Source: Pseudoduganella sp.
Lineage (GTDB): Bacteria; Pseudomonadota; Gammaproteobacteria; Burkholderiales; Burkholderiaceae_D
NCBI GenBank assembly: GCA_021323265.1
Contig: JAJTCO010000003.1
Location: 82,556 to 146,555, forward strand
DNA length: 64,000 nucleotides
Direction: 5' to 3'
Of this stretch, positions 53,205 to 63,078 are shown one piece after another. Made by a program: the position numbers and the translations under genes. Positions within the stretch are counted from its first letter, which is position 1. Every line of letters begins with the position of its first letter. A model generated the notes under the pieces. The model was not told the DNA's origin and did not search any database. It saw nothing but the letters and a program-made list of their open reading frames with translations.

Positions 53205-53888
53205 TTATTGACCGATTAACTGGAGGGCGCCGCGCATGGCCTCGTCATACCCCTGGTACAGCTTCTGCGCCGCTTCGAAGCGGCGCACGGTTTCCAGCAT
53301 GGTGAGCGCCTCGCGCCCGGCATCGACGTTGGACAGCTCCAGATAGCCCACCCGCAGCGCCGCCGGGACGGCGCTGCCGGCCACCCCCGCGCCCGGGCGC
53401 AGCAAGCTGCCGCCGCCGCGCTGCAGGCCGCGCGCATCGTCAAAGCGCACCACCTTGAGCTGCCCCACCACGCGCGCCCCTTCGCGCACGCTGCCGTCAC
53501 TGCCCAGCGTGGCACTGGCGCCATACAGCCGCAGCGGGCCGCCGACGCCGGCCACCGGCCAGCCCGACTCATGCATCAGTTCGCCCGACGCCGCGACCTG
53601 GAAGCTGCCGGCCCGCGTGTAGGCCGGCCCATCCGGCGTTTCCAATTCGAAATAGCCGTCGCCGGCGATGGCCGCGTCGAGCGCGCTGCTGGTCTGGCGC
53701 AAGGCACCGGGACGCAGGTCCGACGCCAGCGGCGCCGCGGCGGCCAGGGCCGCGGCAAACGGTGCGGCCGGCGCCAGCGCACGCCGATAGCCCGGGGTCG
53801 ACACATTGGCTAGATTGTGGCTGATGGTTTCCAAGCGCCGGGTATCGCTTTGCATGGCGCTAATGGCCAGGTGCAGGGCGTCGCTCAT
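53205..53888 (-). CDS. flgF: Rod protein FlgF
   Basis: 227 residues, close to the usual 240. Rod N-terminus (LETISHNLANVSTPGYRRAL), central DAAIAGDGYFELETPDG and AYTRAGSFQVAASGELM, and a C-terminus ending in ELSNVDAGREALTMLETVR (shortened SNVD motif). AAGGAGCATGTC precedes the ATG. The middle, rod-type beta domain identifies it as FlgF rather than a second FlgG. Confidence 0.92.
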   Translation of the reverse strand: MSDALHLAISAMQSDTRRLETISHNLANVSTPGYRRALAPAAPFAAALAAAAPLASDLRPGALRQTSSALDAAIAGDGYFELETPDGPAYTRAGSFQVAASGELMHESGWPVAGVGGPLRLYGASATLGSDGSVREGARVVGQLKVVRFDDARGLQRGGGSLLRPGAGVAGSAVPAALRVGYLELSNVDAGREALTMLETVRRFEAAQKLYQGYDEAMRGALQLIGQ

Positions 53889-53928
53889 GACATGCTCCTT
53901 GAAATGACGGTGAAATGGCGGCGGGGCG

Positions 53929-55956
53929 TCATGCCGCCACCGAGCCGAACGCCCGCAGCTCGAGGGTGCCAGGCACCTCCGCCAGCGACAGCACGCGTAA
54001 ATTCGGCAGCAGGCGCTCGCACAGCGCGCGCACCGGGCGCCGCAGCTCCGGCGTGCACAGCAACACGGGCAGCAAGCTGGACTTCATCATCTTGTCGGCC
54101 TGCTGCGCCAGCTTGGCCATCAATTGCTCCGCCAGGCGCGGCTCGAACAGCACGCTGCCGCCCTGCGCCTCGCGCACCGCTTGCAACAGGCTGTGCTCCA
54201 GCGCCGGGTCCAGCGTCAGCACCTGCAGCGCATTGCCCTTGCTGACCAGCGCCTGGCAAATCGCGGCGCCCAGTCGCTGGCGCACCAGTTCGCCCAGCAG
54301 CCCCAGGTCCTTACTGTGGCGCGCGTGGTCGGCCAGGGTTTCCATCACGGCCGCCAGGTTGCGGATCGACACTTTTTCCCGCAGCAGGTTTTGCAGCACC
54401 TTCTGCACTTCGCCGACCGCCAGCAAGGTCGGCACCACTTCTTCCACCAGCCCCTGCTGCTGCTCCCTGACGCACCCCAGCAGGCGTTCGGTTTCCTGGC
54501 GCGTCAACAATTCGCCGGCGCGGTTGCGCAGCACTTCGCACAGGTGGGTAATCAGCACCGTCAGCGGATCGACCAGCGTGTACTTGGCCGCCTTGGCCGC
54601 TTCGCGCTCACTGTCCTCGATCCACAGCGCGGGCAGGCCGAAGGCCGGCTCGCGCGTCTCGATGCCGCGCAACTGCCCGCTGGCGCCACCGCCATGGATC
54701 GCCAGCACATACCCCGGCAGCACCTCGCCGCGCGCCACGGTCACGCCAAAGATGCTGATCTCGTAGGCATCGGGCGCCAGCTTGGCGCCCTCGCGCACCC
54801 GTACGCTAGGCAGTATCAAGCCGGACTCCTGCGCGAATTGCTTGCGGAAGGCGGCGATGCGCTCCAGCGCCCCGGATTCTTCGGTACCGGCCAGCTGCAC
54901 CAGGCGCGTCCCCAACTGCACTTCCAGCGCCTCGATCGACAGCGCGCTATAGTCGTCCTCCGGCGCGGCGGGCAGCACGGTCTCATCTGCGGCCGCAGCG
55001 CGCCCGGCGCGCAGCTTGAACCACGCCACAACCGCAAAGAAGGCCATCAGCAGCAGCACCGGCAGGGCCGGGATGCCCGGCAACAGCAACAGGCCGCCGA
55101 GTGCGCACGCCACCAGCACGATCGTCTTGTTGAAGGCGGTCACCTGCTTTAGCACTTCGCTGCTCAGGTTATCGTCCGAAGCCGAGCGCGTGACGATCAG
55201 GCCGGTACCCACCGAAATCACCAGCGCCGGCACCTGGGTCACGATCCCGTCGCCGATTGTCAGCAGAGTGAAGGTGCGCAGCGCCTCGCCAAACGGCAGG
55301 CCCAGCTGCATGACACCAATCACCAGCCCACCGATGATATTGATCAGCATGATGACGATGCCGGCGATCGCGTCGCCCTTGACAAACTTGCTGGCGCCGT
55401 CCATCGCGCCATAGAAGCCGGCTTCCTTGCTCAGGTTGCGGCGCCGCCGCTGCGCCTCGGCCTGGTCGATGAAGCCCATGTTCAAATCGGCGTCAATGCT
55501 CATCTGCTGGCCCGGCATGCTATCCAGCGTAAACCGCGCCGCCACTTCCGACACCCGCTGCGCGCCGCTGGTTACCACCACGAACTGCACCACCACCAGG
55601 ATCAGGAACACGATCAGGCCGATCACATAATTGCCGCCCACCACATAGCTGCCGATGGCGCCGATCACGCGGCCCGCATCGGCGTCGCTCAGGATCAGGC
55701 GCGTCGCAGCTACATTGAGCGCCAGGCGGAACAGCGTGGCCACCAGCAGCAACGACGGGAAGGTGGAGAACTCCACCGGCTTGGCCATGTAAAAAGTGAG
55801 CAGGAGGATCAGCAGCGCGAAGCTGACATTGGCCAGGATCAGGAAATCCAGCAAGCCGGCGGGGATCGGCGTAAACAGCACCACCAGCACGCCCACCACC
55901 ACCAGCACCAGGGCGATATCGGCATGCTGCCCGAGGACGCGGCGCAAGGCATTCAT
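53929..55956 (-). CDS. flhA: Export gate protein FlhA
   Basis: 675 residues from ATG 55956, coupled to flhB by an ATGA overlap. The N-terminal half has about eight membrane helices. The conserved FHIPEP-type loop is intact (IDADLNMGFIDQAEAQRRRR, GFYGAMDGASKFVKGDAIAG). The C-terminal cytosolic domain, which binds substrate-chaperone complexes, is complete (VALGRREAARVLSLAEVP-type end, LSLAEVPGTLELRAFG). It uses proton motive force for export. Confidence 0.97.
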   Translation of the reverse strand: MNALRRVLGQHADIALVLVVVGVLVVLFTPIPAGLLDFLILANVSFALLILLLTFYMAKPVEFSTFPSLLLVATLFRLALNVAATRLILSDADAGRVIGAIGSYVVGGNYVIGLIVFLILVVVQFVVVTSGAQRVSEVAARFTLDSMPGQQMSIDADLNMGFIDQAEAQRRRRNLSKEAGFYGAMDGASKFVKGDAIAGIVIMLINIIGGLVIGVMQLGLPFGEALRTFTLLTIGDGIVTQVPALVISVGTGLIVTRSASDDNLSSEVLKQVTAFNKTIVLVACALGGLLLLPGIPALPVLLLMAFFAVVAWFKLRAGRAAAADETVLPAAPEDDYSALSIEALEVQLGTRLVQLAGTEESGALERIAAFRKQFAQESGLILPSVRVREGAKLAPDAYEISIFGVTVARGEVLPGYVLAIHGGGASGQLRGIETREPAFGLPALWIEDSEREAAKAAKYTLVDPLTVLITHLCEVLRNRAGELLTRQETERLLGCVREQQQGLVEEVVPTLLAVGEVQKVLQNLLREKVSIRNLAAVMETLADHARHSKDLGLLGELVRQRLGAAICQALVSKGNALQVLTLDPALEHSLLQAVREAQGGSVLFEPRLAEQLMAKLAQQADKMMKSSLLPVLLCTPELRRPVRALCERLLPNLRVLSLAEVPGTLELRAFGSVAA

Positions 55957-57035
55957 ACGGCACTCCCCGCGCCACGCCCGTCGCGCCGGGCATACACCCA
56001 CAACAGGATCCGCGCCAGCAGGGGATACAAATCCTCCGGCACAAACTGATCCGCCGGTACGCGGCGGTACAACTCGCGCGCCAGCGCACGGTTCTCCACC
56101 ACCGCCACGCCGTGGCGATGGGCGGCCGCGCGCATCTTGGCGGCCAGCTCCCCGGCACCCTTGGCGAGCACCTTGGGCGCCGGCATGTCCCCATGCTTAT
56201 ACGAGATCGCCACCGCCAAATGGGTTGGATTGGTCAACAGAACATCCGCCTGCGGCAGCGCGCCCACGGCGCGGCTCTGCTTTAACATCTCGATCCGCAG
56301 TTGGCGCAGCCTGGCGCGGATGCGCGGATCGCCTTCACGCTGCTTGTGCTCGTCGACCACCTCGCGCTTGCTCATGCGCATGCGGCGCGCGAAATCCCAG
56401 CGCCCGTACACTGTATCAAGCACAGCGAACAACAGGCAGGCGAGCAGCAATTTGAACAGCAGCGGAGCCAACGCCCCCATCACCAGCACCCCCTGCCCCA
56501 GCGGCGCCATGCGCAGCAGGTGCAGCAGCAGCGGCAGCAGGTCGGTCAGCGCCAGCCATAGCACGCAGGCGATCACACTTAATTTCAGCACACTGCGCGC
56601 CGCTTCGTACAGCAGGCGCAGCGAAAACAGGCGTTTCAGTCCGGCCACCGGATTCAGTCGCTCGAAGTCCGGCTTCAGCGGGTGCGTACTGAAGATCGGC
56701 CCCACCTGCAGGAAATTTGCCAGGATGGCGGCGATGGCCAGGGCGACCAGCAGCGGCGCCAGCAGGCGGAATGCCTGTCCGCCGAGCGCCGCCAGCCAGG
56801 CCAGGGTGCCGGCTTCGCTCCAATCGCTGCGGTCGGCTTGTGCGAGCACGGCATGCATTAGGTGCAACTCGTCGCGCACCAAAGCGGCCCCGATCGCCAG
56901 CAGCGCCAGGACGAACATCGCCAGAATCGCCAGCATGTTCACATCCTGACTCTTGGCCACTTGCCCGCGCTTTCGCGCCTCCGTCAGTTTGAACGGTGTT
57001 GCCGCCTCACTTCGATTCTGCTCTTGCTCTGCCAT
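55953..57035 (-). CDS. flhB: Export switch protein FlhB
   Basis: 360 residues. N-terminal KLTEARKRGQVAKSQDVN, four membrane helices and a cytosolic domain with the autocleavage motif NPTH at residues 269-272 and VAISYKHGDMPAPKVLAKG after it. Cleavage between N and P switches export from hook to later substrates, so this function looks intact. flhB is the first gene of the operon and starts 79 bases after the end of the regulator gene, behind a direct-repeat promoter. Confidence 0.97.
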   Translation of the reverse strand: MAEQEQNRSEAATPFKLTEARKRGQVAKSQDVNMLAILAMFVLALLAIGAALVRDELHLMHAVLAQADRSDWSEAGTLAWLAALGGQAFRLLAPLLVALAIAAILANFLQVGPIFSTHPLKPDFERLNPVAGLKRLFSLRLLYEAARSVLKLSVIACVLWLALTDLLPLLLHLLRMAPLGQGVLVMGALAPLLFKLLLACLLFAVLDTVYGRWDFARRMRMSKREVVDEHKQREGDPRIRARLRQLRIEMLKQSRAVGALPQADVLLTNPTHLAVAISYKHGDMPAPKVLAKGAGELAAKMRAAAHRHGVAVVENRALARELYRRVPADQFVPEDLYPLLARILLWVYARRDGRGAGSAV

Positions 57036-57069
57036 CTTTCAACTTCCACAACACCGCTGATCAACGTTC

Positions 57070-57106
57070 AGTGTAGGTTTAGGCCAGTTACAGATCCTGT
57101 ACAGAT
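57070..57106 (-). promoter_or_regulatory. SARP/BTAD-type direct repeat and promoter in front of flhB
   Basis: On the minus strand two identical heptamers ATCTGTA (57106-57100 and 57095-57089) are separated by four bases, giving an 11-bp period, one helical turn. A -10-like TACACT (57075-57070) follows 13 bases after the second copy, and no sigma-70 -35 is present. Heptamer direct repeats with 11-bp spacing overlapping the -35 are the known sites of Streptomyces SARP activators with BTAD domains. A BTAD regulator is encoded directly upstream. Confidence 0.55.
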
Positions 57107-57114
57107 ACGCCAGT

Positions 57115-60100
57115 TCAGGCGAAACCCAAGTCGCCGGCCAGGCGTTCCGTCTCCGCCGTCGGCCGCCGGCCAAGTAGAATCGACAACATTTCGCGACAGC
57201 GCCGCAGCGCGCTGTAGGCTGCCGCGCTATCGCCCAGCGCATGGGTGACGCGCATCAGGCCCCGGTAGAAGACCTCGGCCAACGGCTCAGCTTCCAGCGC
57301 ACGCACGTACAGCCGCCGCGCCGCCTCCCACTGCGCATGCTGCTCCAGTACTTGGCCAATGGTTTGCGCGGCCTGCAGGAAGCGCGCACGGAAGCGGTCC
57401 TGCTGCAACAAGATCCAAGCCACTTCCTCGCCGTCGCAGAACGGGCCGCGATAAATGCGCAACAGCTGTTCGGCCAGCACAGCGGCCGCATCGGGCGTCA
57501 GTCCCGCCCCTGTCTCCAGCCGCGCCAGCAAGGCCGTGAGGGCTTGTACATCGGTCCAGACCACCTCCTCCGCCAATGCCACGCGGCCACCGCCGACCCG
57601 CACCGCCGCGTCGCTGCCCAGCATTTTGCGCAGACGATGCACCGTGATGTTCAGCGCCGACTTGCAATCCAGGGCGTCCGGCCACAGTTCAGCACCCAGG
57701 GTCGTTTGGTTGCGCCCGGCAGGCCCGGCCGCCACCAGGGCCTGCAGCAACTCGAATGGGCGCTGCTGCTTGCCGCTGGGTGGCACCGGGCGGCCGTGCA
57801 TGTGCAACTGCACGCCACCGAAGCTGGTGACGGCCAGCGGCCACGGCCAACCGAACGCGAGGCGGTGCGGCGGCGCCAGGCGCTGCCGCACAATCAGGCC
57901 CCGCACCCAGTCCGGCGCGAGCCCCATGTCCAGCGCCTCGGCCGCCAGCGGTGCCACCAGCGGTTCATAGCCCGGCAGCCATTCCTCGGCGTCGCGCGCC
58001 AGCAGGGAATCCATCGCCTGGCGCAGCGCCGCGCGCGCGGCAGCCTGCCTGCCGGCCTGAATGTGCACGTAGGCCGCCACGCTGTGGGCGGCTTCCTGCG
58101 CCAGCGCTTTCCGCGCCCCCTCAGCCAGCCGCGCCGCCTCGCCCGACCAATGCAGGGCGCACACGAACCGCCCCGCCAGGGCCGCGCAGAGACCCGCCAA
58201 TTGGGCCAAGCGTGCATATTCCGTCACCAGGCCGCCGGCCTTGCCGCAAATCAGGGCCGCGGTCGACGCATGCTCGGCCGCACGGCCAAACTGGCCACGC
58301 CCAGCGTTGCAATGAGCTTGCAGTTCCAGCAACTCCATGCGAAAGCGCAGCTGCGCCGGCGCCAGCCGTCCGCACAGCTGTTCGATGGCCGCCTCCGCCT
58401 GCGCATAGTCGCCGGCGGCCAGGGATTCGTGAATGGCCAGCATCTGGACATGCACCGACTCCGCCGCCGACGCCTGGATCAGTGCCTGCGCCGCCTCCAG
58501 CTCGGGGCGCGCCAGAGCGTGCCGTCCCTGCTGCGCAAAATGCCCCACCACCAGCACCAGCCAGTGGCTGCGCTCGCTGCCCGCGAGCGCAGCGTCGGCA
58601 ATGACATCCGCCATGGCCTGACGCAGCCACTCAAGCGCCTGGGACTCGCCCAGCGCCGCGTAATGGCGCCACAGGATGCGCGCTGCCGCCAGACGCGCCG
58701 CCGGGGTGGCGGCCAGCAAGAGGCCGGCCACCCGCTGGGCGGCGGCCGGCGTGCCGCCGTTGCTGCCCTCCATCATGCAGGCAAGCAGATAGCGCGACGC
58801 CAGGAACAGTTCCGTTTCCGCCGGCCAGCCCGCCTCCGGCGCTGCGGCCAGGCCGGCCTGCAGCGCCTGCCGCGCCTCGGCCAGCAGCGCCGGTTCGCCA
58901 CCGCAGTCATGCGCCAGATCAACCAGCGCGGCCCAGGCGTGCAAGCGGAGCAAGGGCTCGCCGGTGGCCGCCGTCGCCAGCGCCTGCAGCAGCCGCTGCG
59001 CCTGCAGCGGCGCGCTCTCCTGGCAGGCCCGCGCCCGCCAGTACGTCAGCCATGGCGTTGCCGCCAGCGCTGGCGGCAACGCCTGTGCCAGTGCCAGCCA
59101 GGCGCGCTGCTGACCGGCGCCGAGGTAGTCGTCCGCCACCCGTTCCAGCAGCGCGGCCAGCGCCGGCCACGATTCGGCGGCCTGATAATAAGGCAGCGCC
59201 ATCGGCCAGCGCCCACTCCTCTCCAACTGGGCGGCCGTATCGGCCAGCGCCGCTTGCCGTTGGGCGGCATCGAATGTCTGCCGCGCCTTGGCCCGCAGGA
59301 AGGTGAGAAACAGCGGATGCAGGGCGACATCGTCGCCGCTCCGCTCGACAAACAAATGCCGCTGTGCCAACGTGTGCAGCAAAGCCAGCTGTTCGTCGTC
59401 CAGCACCAGCGGCAAGGCCCCGCGCGCCGGTGCAATGCAGGCGATCCGGAGCAAGGCAGTGCGCTGCGGCGGCGGCAAGCGATCCAGCACCACGCCTGCA
59501 AAATAGTCGTCAATGGCGGCTTGCGCTGGCCCGTCCCAGTCGGACGTATGCGCCGCCGCGCGCGCCAGTAGCGCGAAGCCGGCCACCCAGCCGCACAGCC
59601 GTTCGCGCCATTCGGCGCCGCATTCCGCCACGTCCCGCTGCTCCAGGAAAGTGGCCGCTTCGATCTCATCCAGCCTCAGCTCCGGCGCGCCGAGCAGTGC
59701 CAGTTTGCCTTCCATCTGCAGCCGGGCCAGCTGCAGCGGCGGATCGGTGCGCCCGGCCAGCAGCAGATGCCGCCCGGCCGGCAGTTCTTCCATGGCGATG
59801 CGCAGCATCTGGCCACCCTCGTGCCATTCGTACTCATGCGCATTGTCCAGCACCAGACAGCAGGCGGCAGGCATGGCGTCGAACAGCGCCCGGAAATAGG
59901 CCCGTGTACCTGCCTCATCCCAATTGGCCGGGCCAGGAACGCCGGTGCGCCCTAGCACCGCCATGCCACTTTGCAAATAGTGCACAATGGTTACGGCTTC
60001 GACGTCGCCACGGTCGAGTTGGTACCACAGGGTCGGGCAGCCGCGCGCGTGCAGATAGCTGGCCAGCAGCTGGCTTTTGCCCGCGCCCGGCGGGCCGGCC

Positions 60101-60246
60101 AGCCAGATCACGGCATGTTCCTTGCGCAACGCGTCAAGGCGCGCCCACAGGCGCGGCCTGGCGATGGCTGCGGAAATTCTCGGCGGCGTCAATTTTGCAT
60201 ATGGCATGCTCGTCGCCAGCGCGCTTTGCCTGGATTGGTGTGACAT
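57115..60246 (-). CDS. Large ATP-binding transcriptional regulator with C-terminal BTAD domain
   Basis: 1043 residues. N-terminal STAND-type ATPase with Walker A GPPGAGKS (51-58) and a VLDNAHEYEW Walker-B-like region (about 133-142). A long Ala/Leu-rich TPR-like middle (about 340-760) follows, then an OmpR-type winged helix (about 790-870: SGKQQRPFELLQALVAAG, ELWPDALDCKSALNITVHRL) and a BTAD helical domain to the end (LLRIYRGPFCDGEE, RRLYVRALEAEPLAEVFYRGL). GAGGGAG precedes the ATG. The build resembles MalT/SARP hybrids that integrate a signal and activate an adjacent operon. Being 79 bases upstream of flhB with matching direct repeats, it is the likely activator of the flagellar-type operon. 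Confidence 0.88.
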   Translation of the reverse strand: MSHQSRQSALATSMPYAKLTPPRISAAIARPRLWARLDALRKEHAVIWLAGPPGAGKSQLLASYLHARGCPTLWYQLDRGDVEAVTIVHYLQSGMAVLGRTGVPGPANWDEAGTRAYFRALFDAMPAACCLVLDNAHEYEWHEGGQMLRIAMEELPAGRHLLLAGRTDPPLQLARLQMEGKLALLGAPELRLDEIEAATFLEQRDVAECGAEWRERLCGWVAGFALLARAAAHTSDWDGPAQAAIDDYFAGVVLDRLPPPQRTALLRIACIAPARGALPLVLDDEQLALLHTLAQRHLFVERSGDDVALHPLFLTFLRAKARQTFDAAQRQAALADTAAQLERSGRWPMALPYYQAAESWPALAALLERVADDYLGAGQQRAWLALAQALPPALAATPWLTYWRARACQESAPLQAQRLLQALATAATGEPLLRLHAWAALVDLAHDCGGEPALLAEARQALQAGLAAAPEAGWPAETELFLASRYLLACMMEGSNGGTPAAAQRVAGLLLAATPAARLAAARILWRHYAALGESQALEWLRQAMADVIADAALAGSERSHWLVLVVGHFAQQGRHALARPELEAAQALIQASAAESVHVQMLAIHESLAAGDYAQAEAAIEQLCGRLAPAQLRFRMELLELQAHCNAGRGQFGRAAEHASTAALICGKAGGLVTEYARLAQLAGLCAALAGRFVCALHWSGEAARLAEGARKALAQEAAHSVAAYVHIQAGRQAAARAALRQAMDSLLARDAEEWLPGYEPLVAPLAAEALDMGLAPDWVRGLIVRQRLAPPHRLAFGWPWPLAVTSFGGVQLHMHGRPVPPSGKQQRPFELLQALVAAGPAGRNQTTLGAELWPDALDCKSALNITVHRLRKMLGSDAAVRVGGGRVALAEEVVWTDVQALTALLARLETGAGLTPDAAAVLAEQLLRIYRGPFCDGEEVAWILLQQDRFRARFLQAAQTIGQVLEQHAQWEAARRLYVRALEAEPLAEVFYRGLMRVTHALGDSAAAYSALRRCREMLSILLGRRPTAETERLAGDLGFA

Positions 60247-60453
60247 CGCTCCCTCGCTTAGTTATCCGCCGGTCGCCGGCTGGCGTCCTGGGCGTTGCCT
60301 GTGATCGGCATGGGGTCCACTTTAGGCATTCCCATCGTGGCAAGGTCAAGCCAACGCAACAACCGGAATTCAATCGCAAGAATCGGCTTTCGGTACGGCG
60401 CGTGGCCTGAAAAAATGACGGTATCGGAACTGCCGACCCATATGGAGAACAAG

Positions 60454-61428
60454 ATGCGAAACCTGCTAGCTATTGGTGCCCAAATGGGCGCTTTACTCAC
60501 CCCCCTCGCCAACGCGCAAGCGGCCGCACAGCAGCCACCGAAGATCGAGCACCCGCCAGGGCGGATGGTGGAAGTCAACGGCACCAGTCTGTGGGTCGAA
60601 ACCGAGGGCAAAGGAGAGCCACTGGTGGTCCTGGTCGGCGGCCCCTCAAACTCCCATGTTTCGATGCACCCCGCGTTTAGCGCGCTGTCGGACCGCTTCC
60701 AGGTCATCTATTACGATTACCGCGGCCGCGGTCGAAGCACCCCCGCCGCTCCCAGGGAAGTCACCTTCAACGGTGACGTGGCCGACCTGGAAGGACTGCG
60801 CGTGGCCCTGGGCCTGCCACGCATGCATATTTACGGCTTCTCGTATGGGGGTCTGGTTGCCCAGGCCTATGCGTTGACGCACCCGGACCGGGTTGGCCGC
60901 CTCATCCTGGCCAATACGCTGTACAGCGCAGAAATGTGGAAGCTAAATCACGACAATATCAATGCTGAAATTCAGCGCCAGTATCCGGAAGTATGGGAGC
61001 GCATCGCTACCTTGCACGCCAAAGGCGTGCGCTCGTCGGCGCCGGAGATGCAGGAGCTATTTGCCATCCATGGCCCTCTGATCCGTTGGTACAACCCCGA
61101 TAAAGCCCATCTGTTGTGGAAGGAAGAAGGCTCCGTGAATAAGGCCTTGTATTGGGAATTTGTGGGCGACAACATCGATTTTGAAGTCGGTGGCGAAGTT
61201 GCCAAACTGCCCGACTTCCGCCACCGCTTGCATGAACTGCGCATGCCCACGCTGATCATGGCCGGCCGCTTTGACCGCGCACTCTACCCGCAGTTGCAGA
61301 TGGACTTCAAACGCTATTGCCCACAGGCGAAATTTGTCATGCTCGAACGTAGCGGGAGCTTCGGCCATGTGGAAGAACCGGAAACCGTGATCCCGCTGGT
61401 GCGCGCCTTTCTCGATGCGCAGAACTGA
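60454..61428 (+). CDS. Exported alpha/beta hydrolase, proline iminopeptidase-like
   Basis: 324 residues from ATG 60454, supported by GGAG six bases upstream; longer in-frame starts lack a site and would hide the signal peptide (MRNLLAIGAQMGALLTPLANAQA). Alpha/beta hydrolase motifs: VLVGGPSNSH oxyanion region, YDYRGRGRS, nucleophile elbow YGFSYGGLVA (Ser in GFSYGG), acid in MAGRFDRAL and His in SFGHVEEPE. It would act in the periplasm or outside, on an unknown ester or peptide substrate. It is divergent from the BTAD regulator and has no clear link to the flagellar-type genes. Confidence 0.88.
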   Translation: MRNLLAIGAQMGALLTPLANAQAAAQQPPKIEHPPGRMVEVNGTSLWVETEGKGEPLVVLVGGPSNSHVSMHPAFSALSDRFQVIYYDYRGRGRSTPAAPREVTFNGDVADLEGLRVALGLPRMHIYGFSYGGLVAQAYALTHPDRVGRLILANTLYSAEMWKLNHDNINAEIQRQYPEVWERIATLHAKGVRSSAPEMQELFAIHGPLIRWYNPDKAHLLWKEEGSVNKALYWEFVGDNIDFEVGGEVAKLPDFRHRLHELRMPTLIMAGRFDRALYPQLQMDFKRYCPQAKFVMLERSGSFGHVEEPETVIPLVRAFLDAQN

Positions 61429-61479
61429 CTGGCCGCTGCCGCGGCCCGGCAGGTGGCCGGCCACGGCGTGTGCCTTGCC

Positions 61480-62825
61480 TTAAGCGACCAACAGACTCGG
61501 CGCGCCACCGGTCTGGACGAACGTCCACGCCACGTCGGCCAGCCAGTAGTCAAGTTGCAGGTTGATGGCCAGGCCGATGCTGCCCACGCACTCGCGCACC
61601 GCCGTCAGCACTTCCGCCAGCCCGGCCGCCCCCCCCCCCGGCACCCTGCCGCCAGTAGCCCTGGCTGGGGCGCCGCGTCATCCAGATAGCTACGCGCCAG
61701 CGCATGGGCGGCGCGACAGGCATAACCCGTCTCGCGCAATTCCGACCAGGCCCGTTTGGCCCCATCGGCGGCCCGGTGCAAGGCGCGCATGTAGATGGCC
61801 TCCGCCCTGACGACGCGCACCCCGCCGAAATCGAACAGCGGCAACTCCAGTGCCACCTGATAGGCGCCGGCGCGATACGCGTCGGCCTCGGCAGCGTGCC
61901 CATAACCCACTTCCGACACATTGATGAAGCGCGTCACGCGCACCAGTCCCAAGGCCGCCGCCGTCGCCTGGACTTGGCGCGTGGCCGCCAGCACCTCCAG
62001 CCGCTGTTCAATGCTGCTGGCCGCCGCGCTATCGTGCGCGCACGGCTGCTGCGGCAGTGCCGGCAGTTCGCGGAGCAAGACAAACGGCTGCGGCAAGTGC
62101 CTCAGCCCCATCAAGCGCCCGAGCTCCTCCTGCGCCGCCAGCGCGCGCTGCTCAGCCTTGGCGACCAGGGCATTTAATTCGCCGCGCAAGGCGCGCTCGC
62201 GCCCGTAGTCCACCTCACTCCGCGTGTTCTCCAGCGCGCGCAGGTGGGCCTGCTGGATGGCGTCGTCGGCCTGTCGCGAAAATGCCCATAGCGCCGCCGC
62301 CTTCTGCCGCGCGGCCAGTGCAGTAAAATAGGACCGGCGCGTCTCGGCCGCCAATGTAACGGCACGCTGGGCGACACGAATCTGGGCTTGTTCAAAGCGC
62401 GCCATTTCCAGCCCAGTGGGGCGACCGCGCGTGGCCAGACCGGCGATGTCGAGCCCAACCACTGATTCGAACTGTATCTGTTCGCCATCGTGCAGCCGGT
62501 TGAACCGAAGGCCAGGGTTACGCAAGCGGCTCGCCTGCGCATAATCAGCCTCGGCGATGCAGACTTCGGCGGACGCAGCATGCAAGGCTGTGTAATTGCC
62601 CAGCGCAATTTCCACTGCGCCGTCGACCGCGAGCGGCTGCGCCAACATCTCGCGCAGGCGCTGCTCGCGCTGCGCCTAGCTGGCACCCAGCGCCAGCTCC
62701 TGCCCAGTGCGCTCGGCAGTCAGGCGCGATATCGGGCCCTTGCCGCTATCGGGCGAAAGGTTGACACAGCCGCTCAGCAATAGGCCAGTACTGCCGGGGC
62801 AACTGCAAATTTTCTGAATAGACAT
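61480..62825 (-). pseudogene. Broken TolC/NodT-family outer membrane lipoprotein gene
   Basis: ATG 62825 with GAAGGG upstream starts a lipoprotein signal (GLLLSGC lipobox). After 49 residues an in-frame TAG (62678-62676) interrupts it. The same frame then continues with an outer membrane efflux protein core (YAQASRLRNPGLRFNRLHD, AALWAFSRQADDAIQQAHL, LYQVALELPLF-like YQVALELPLFDFGGV). Near the end a run of 11 C (61629-61639) shifts the frame; the expected C-terminus (AEVLTAVRECVGSIGLAINL) is found in another frame up to TAA 61482-61480. Total length fits a ~450-residue NodT-type channel. One stop and one homopolymer shift make it inactive unless either is a sequencing error. Confidence 0.8.
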
Positions 62826-63078
62826 CAATATCCCTTCGGGATCGTCGTAGCCGGGACGGACGCTCGGTTTGCCCCGGTTTGGCAAATGCACTGCCGCTGG
62901 CAACGGTGATCAATCTCTGAACCTGGCGCAGCGTACGCCTTGAAACGATTGGAAAGTCAATCTGAATTCGCTTTATCCGGCCGTCACCGAGCACGCACAG
63001 CGCAAGTTCCGAATTTTCCCCTTGACCTTGCCACGGTGGGATGGTCGACACTGGAACCATCACTTTACGGAGGAAACG

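Noticed and set aside
57241..59571. 776-codon plus-strand frame antisense to the BTAD regulator
   Set aside because: Arg/Gln/Leu-rich composition without domains; the minus-strand frame has clear Walker, winged-helix and BTAD motifs.
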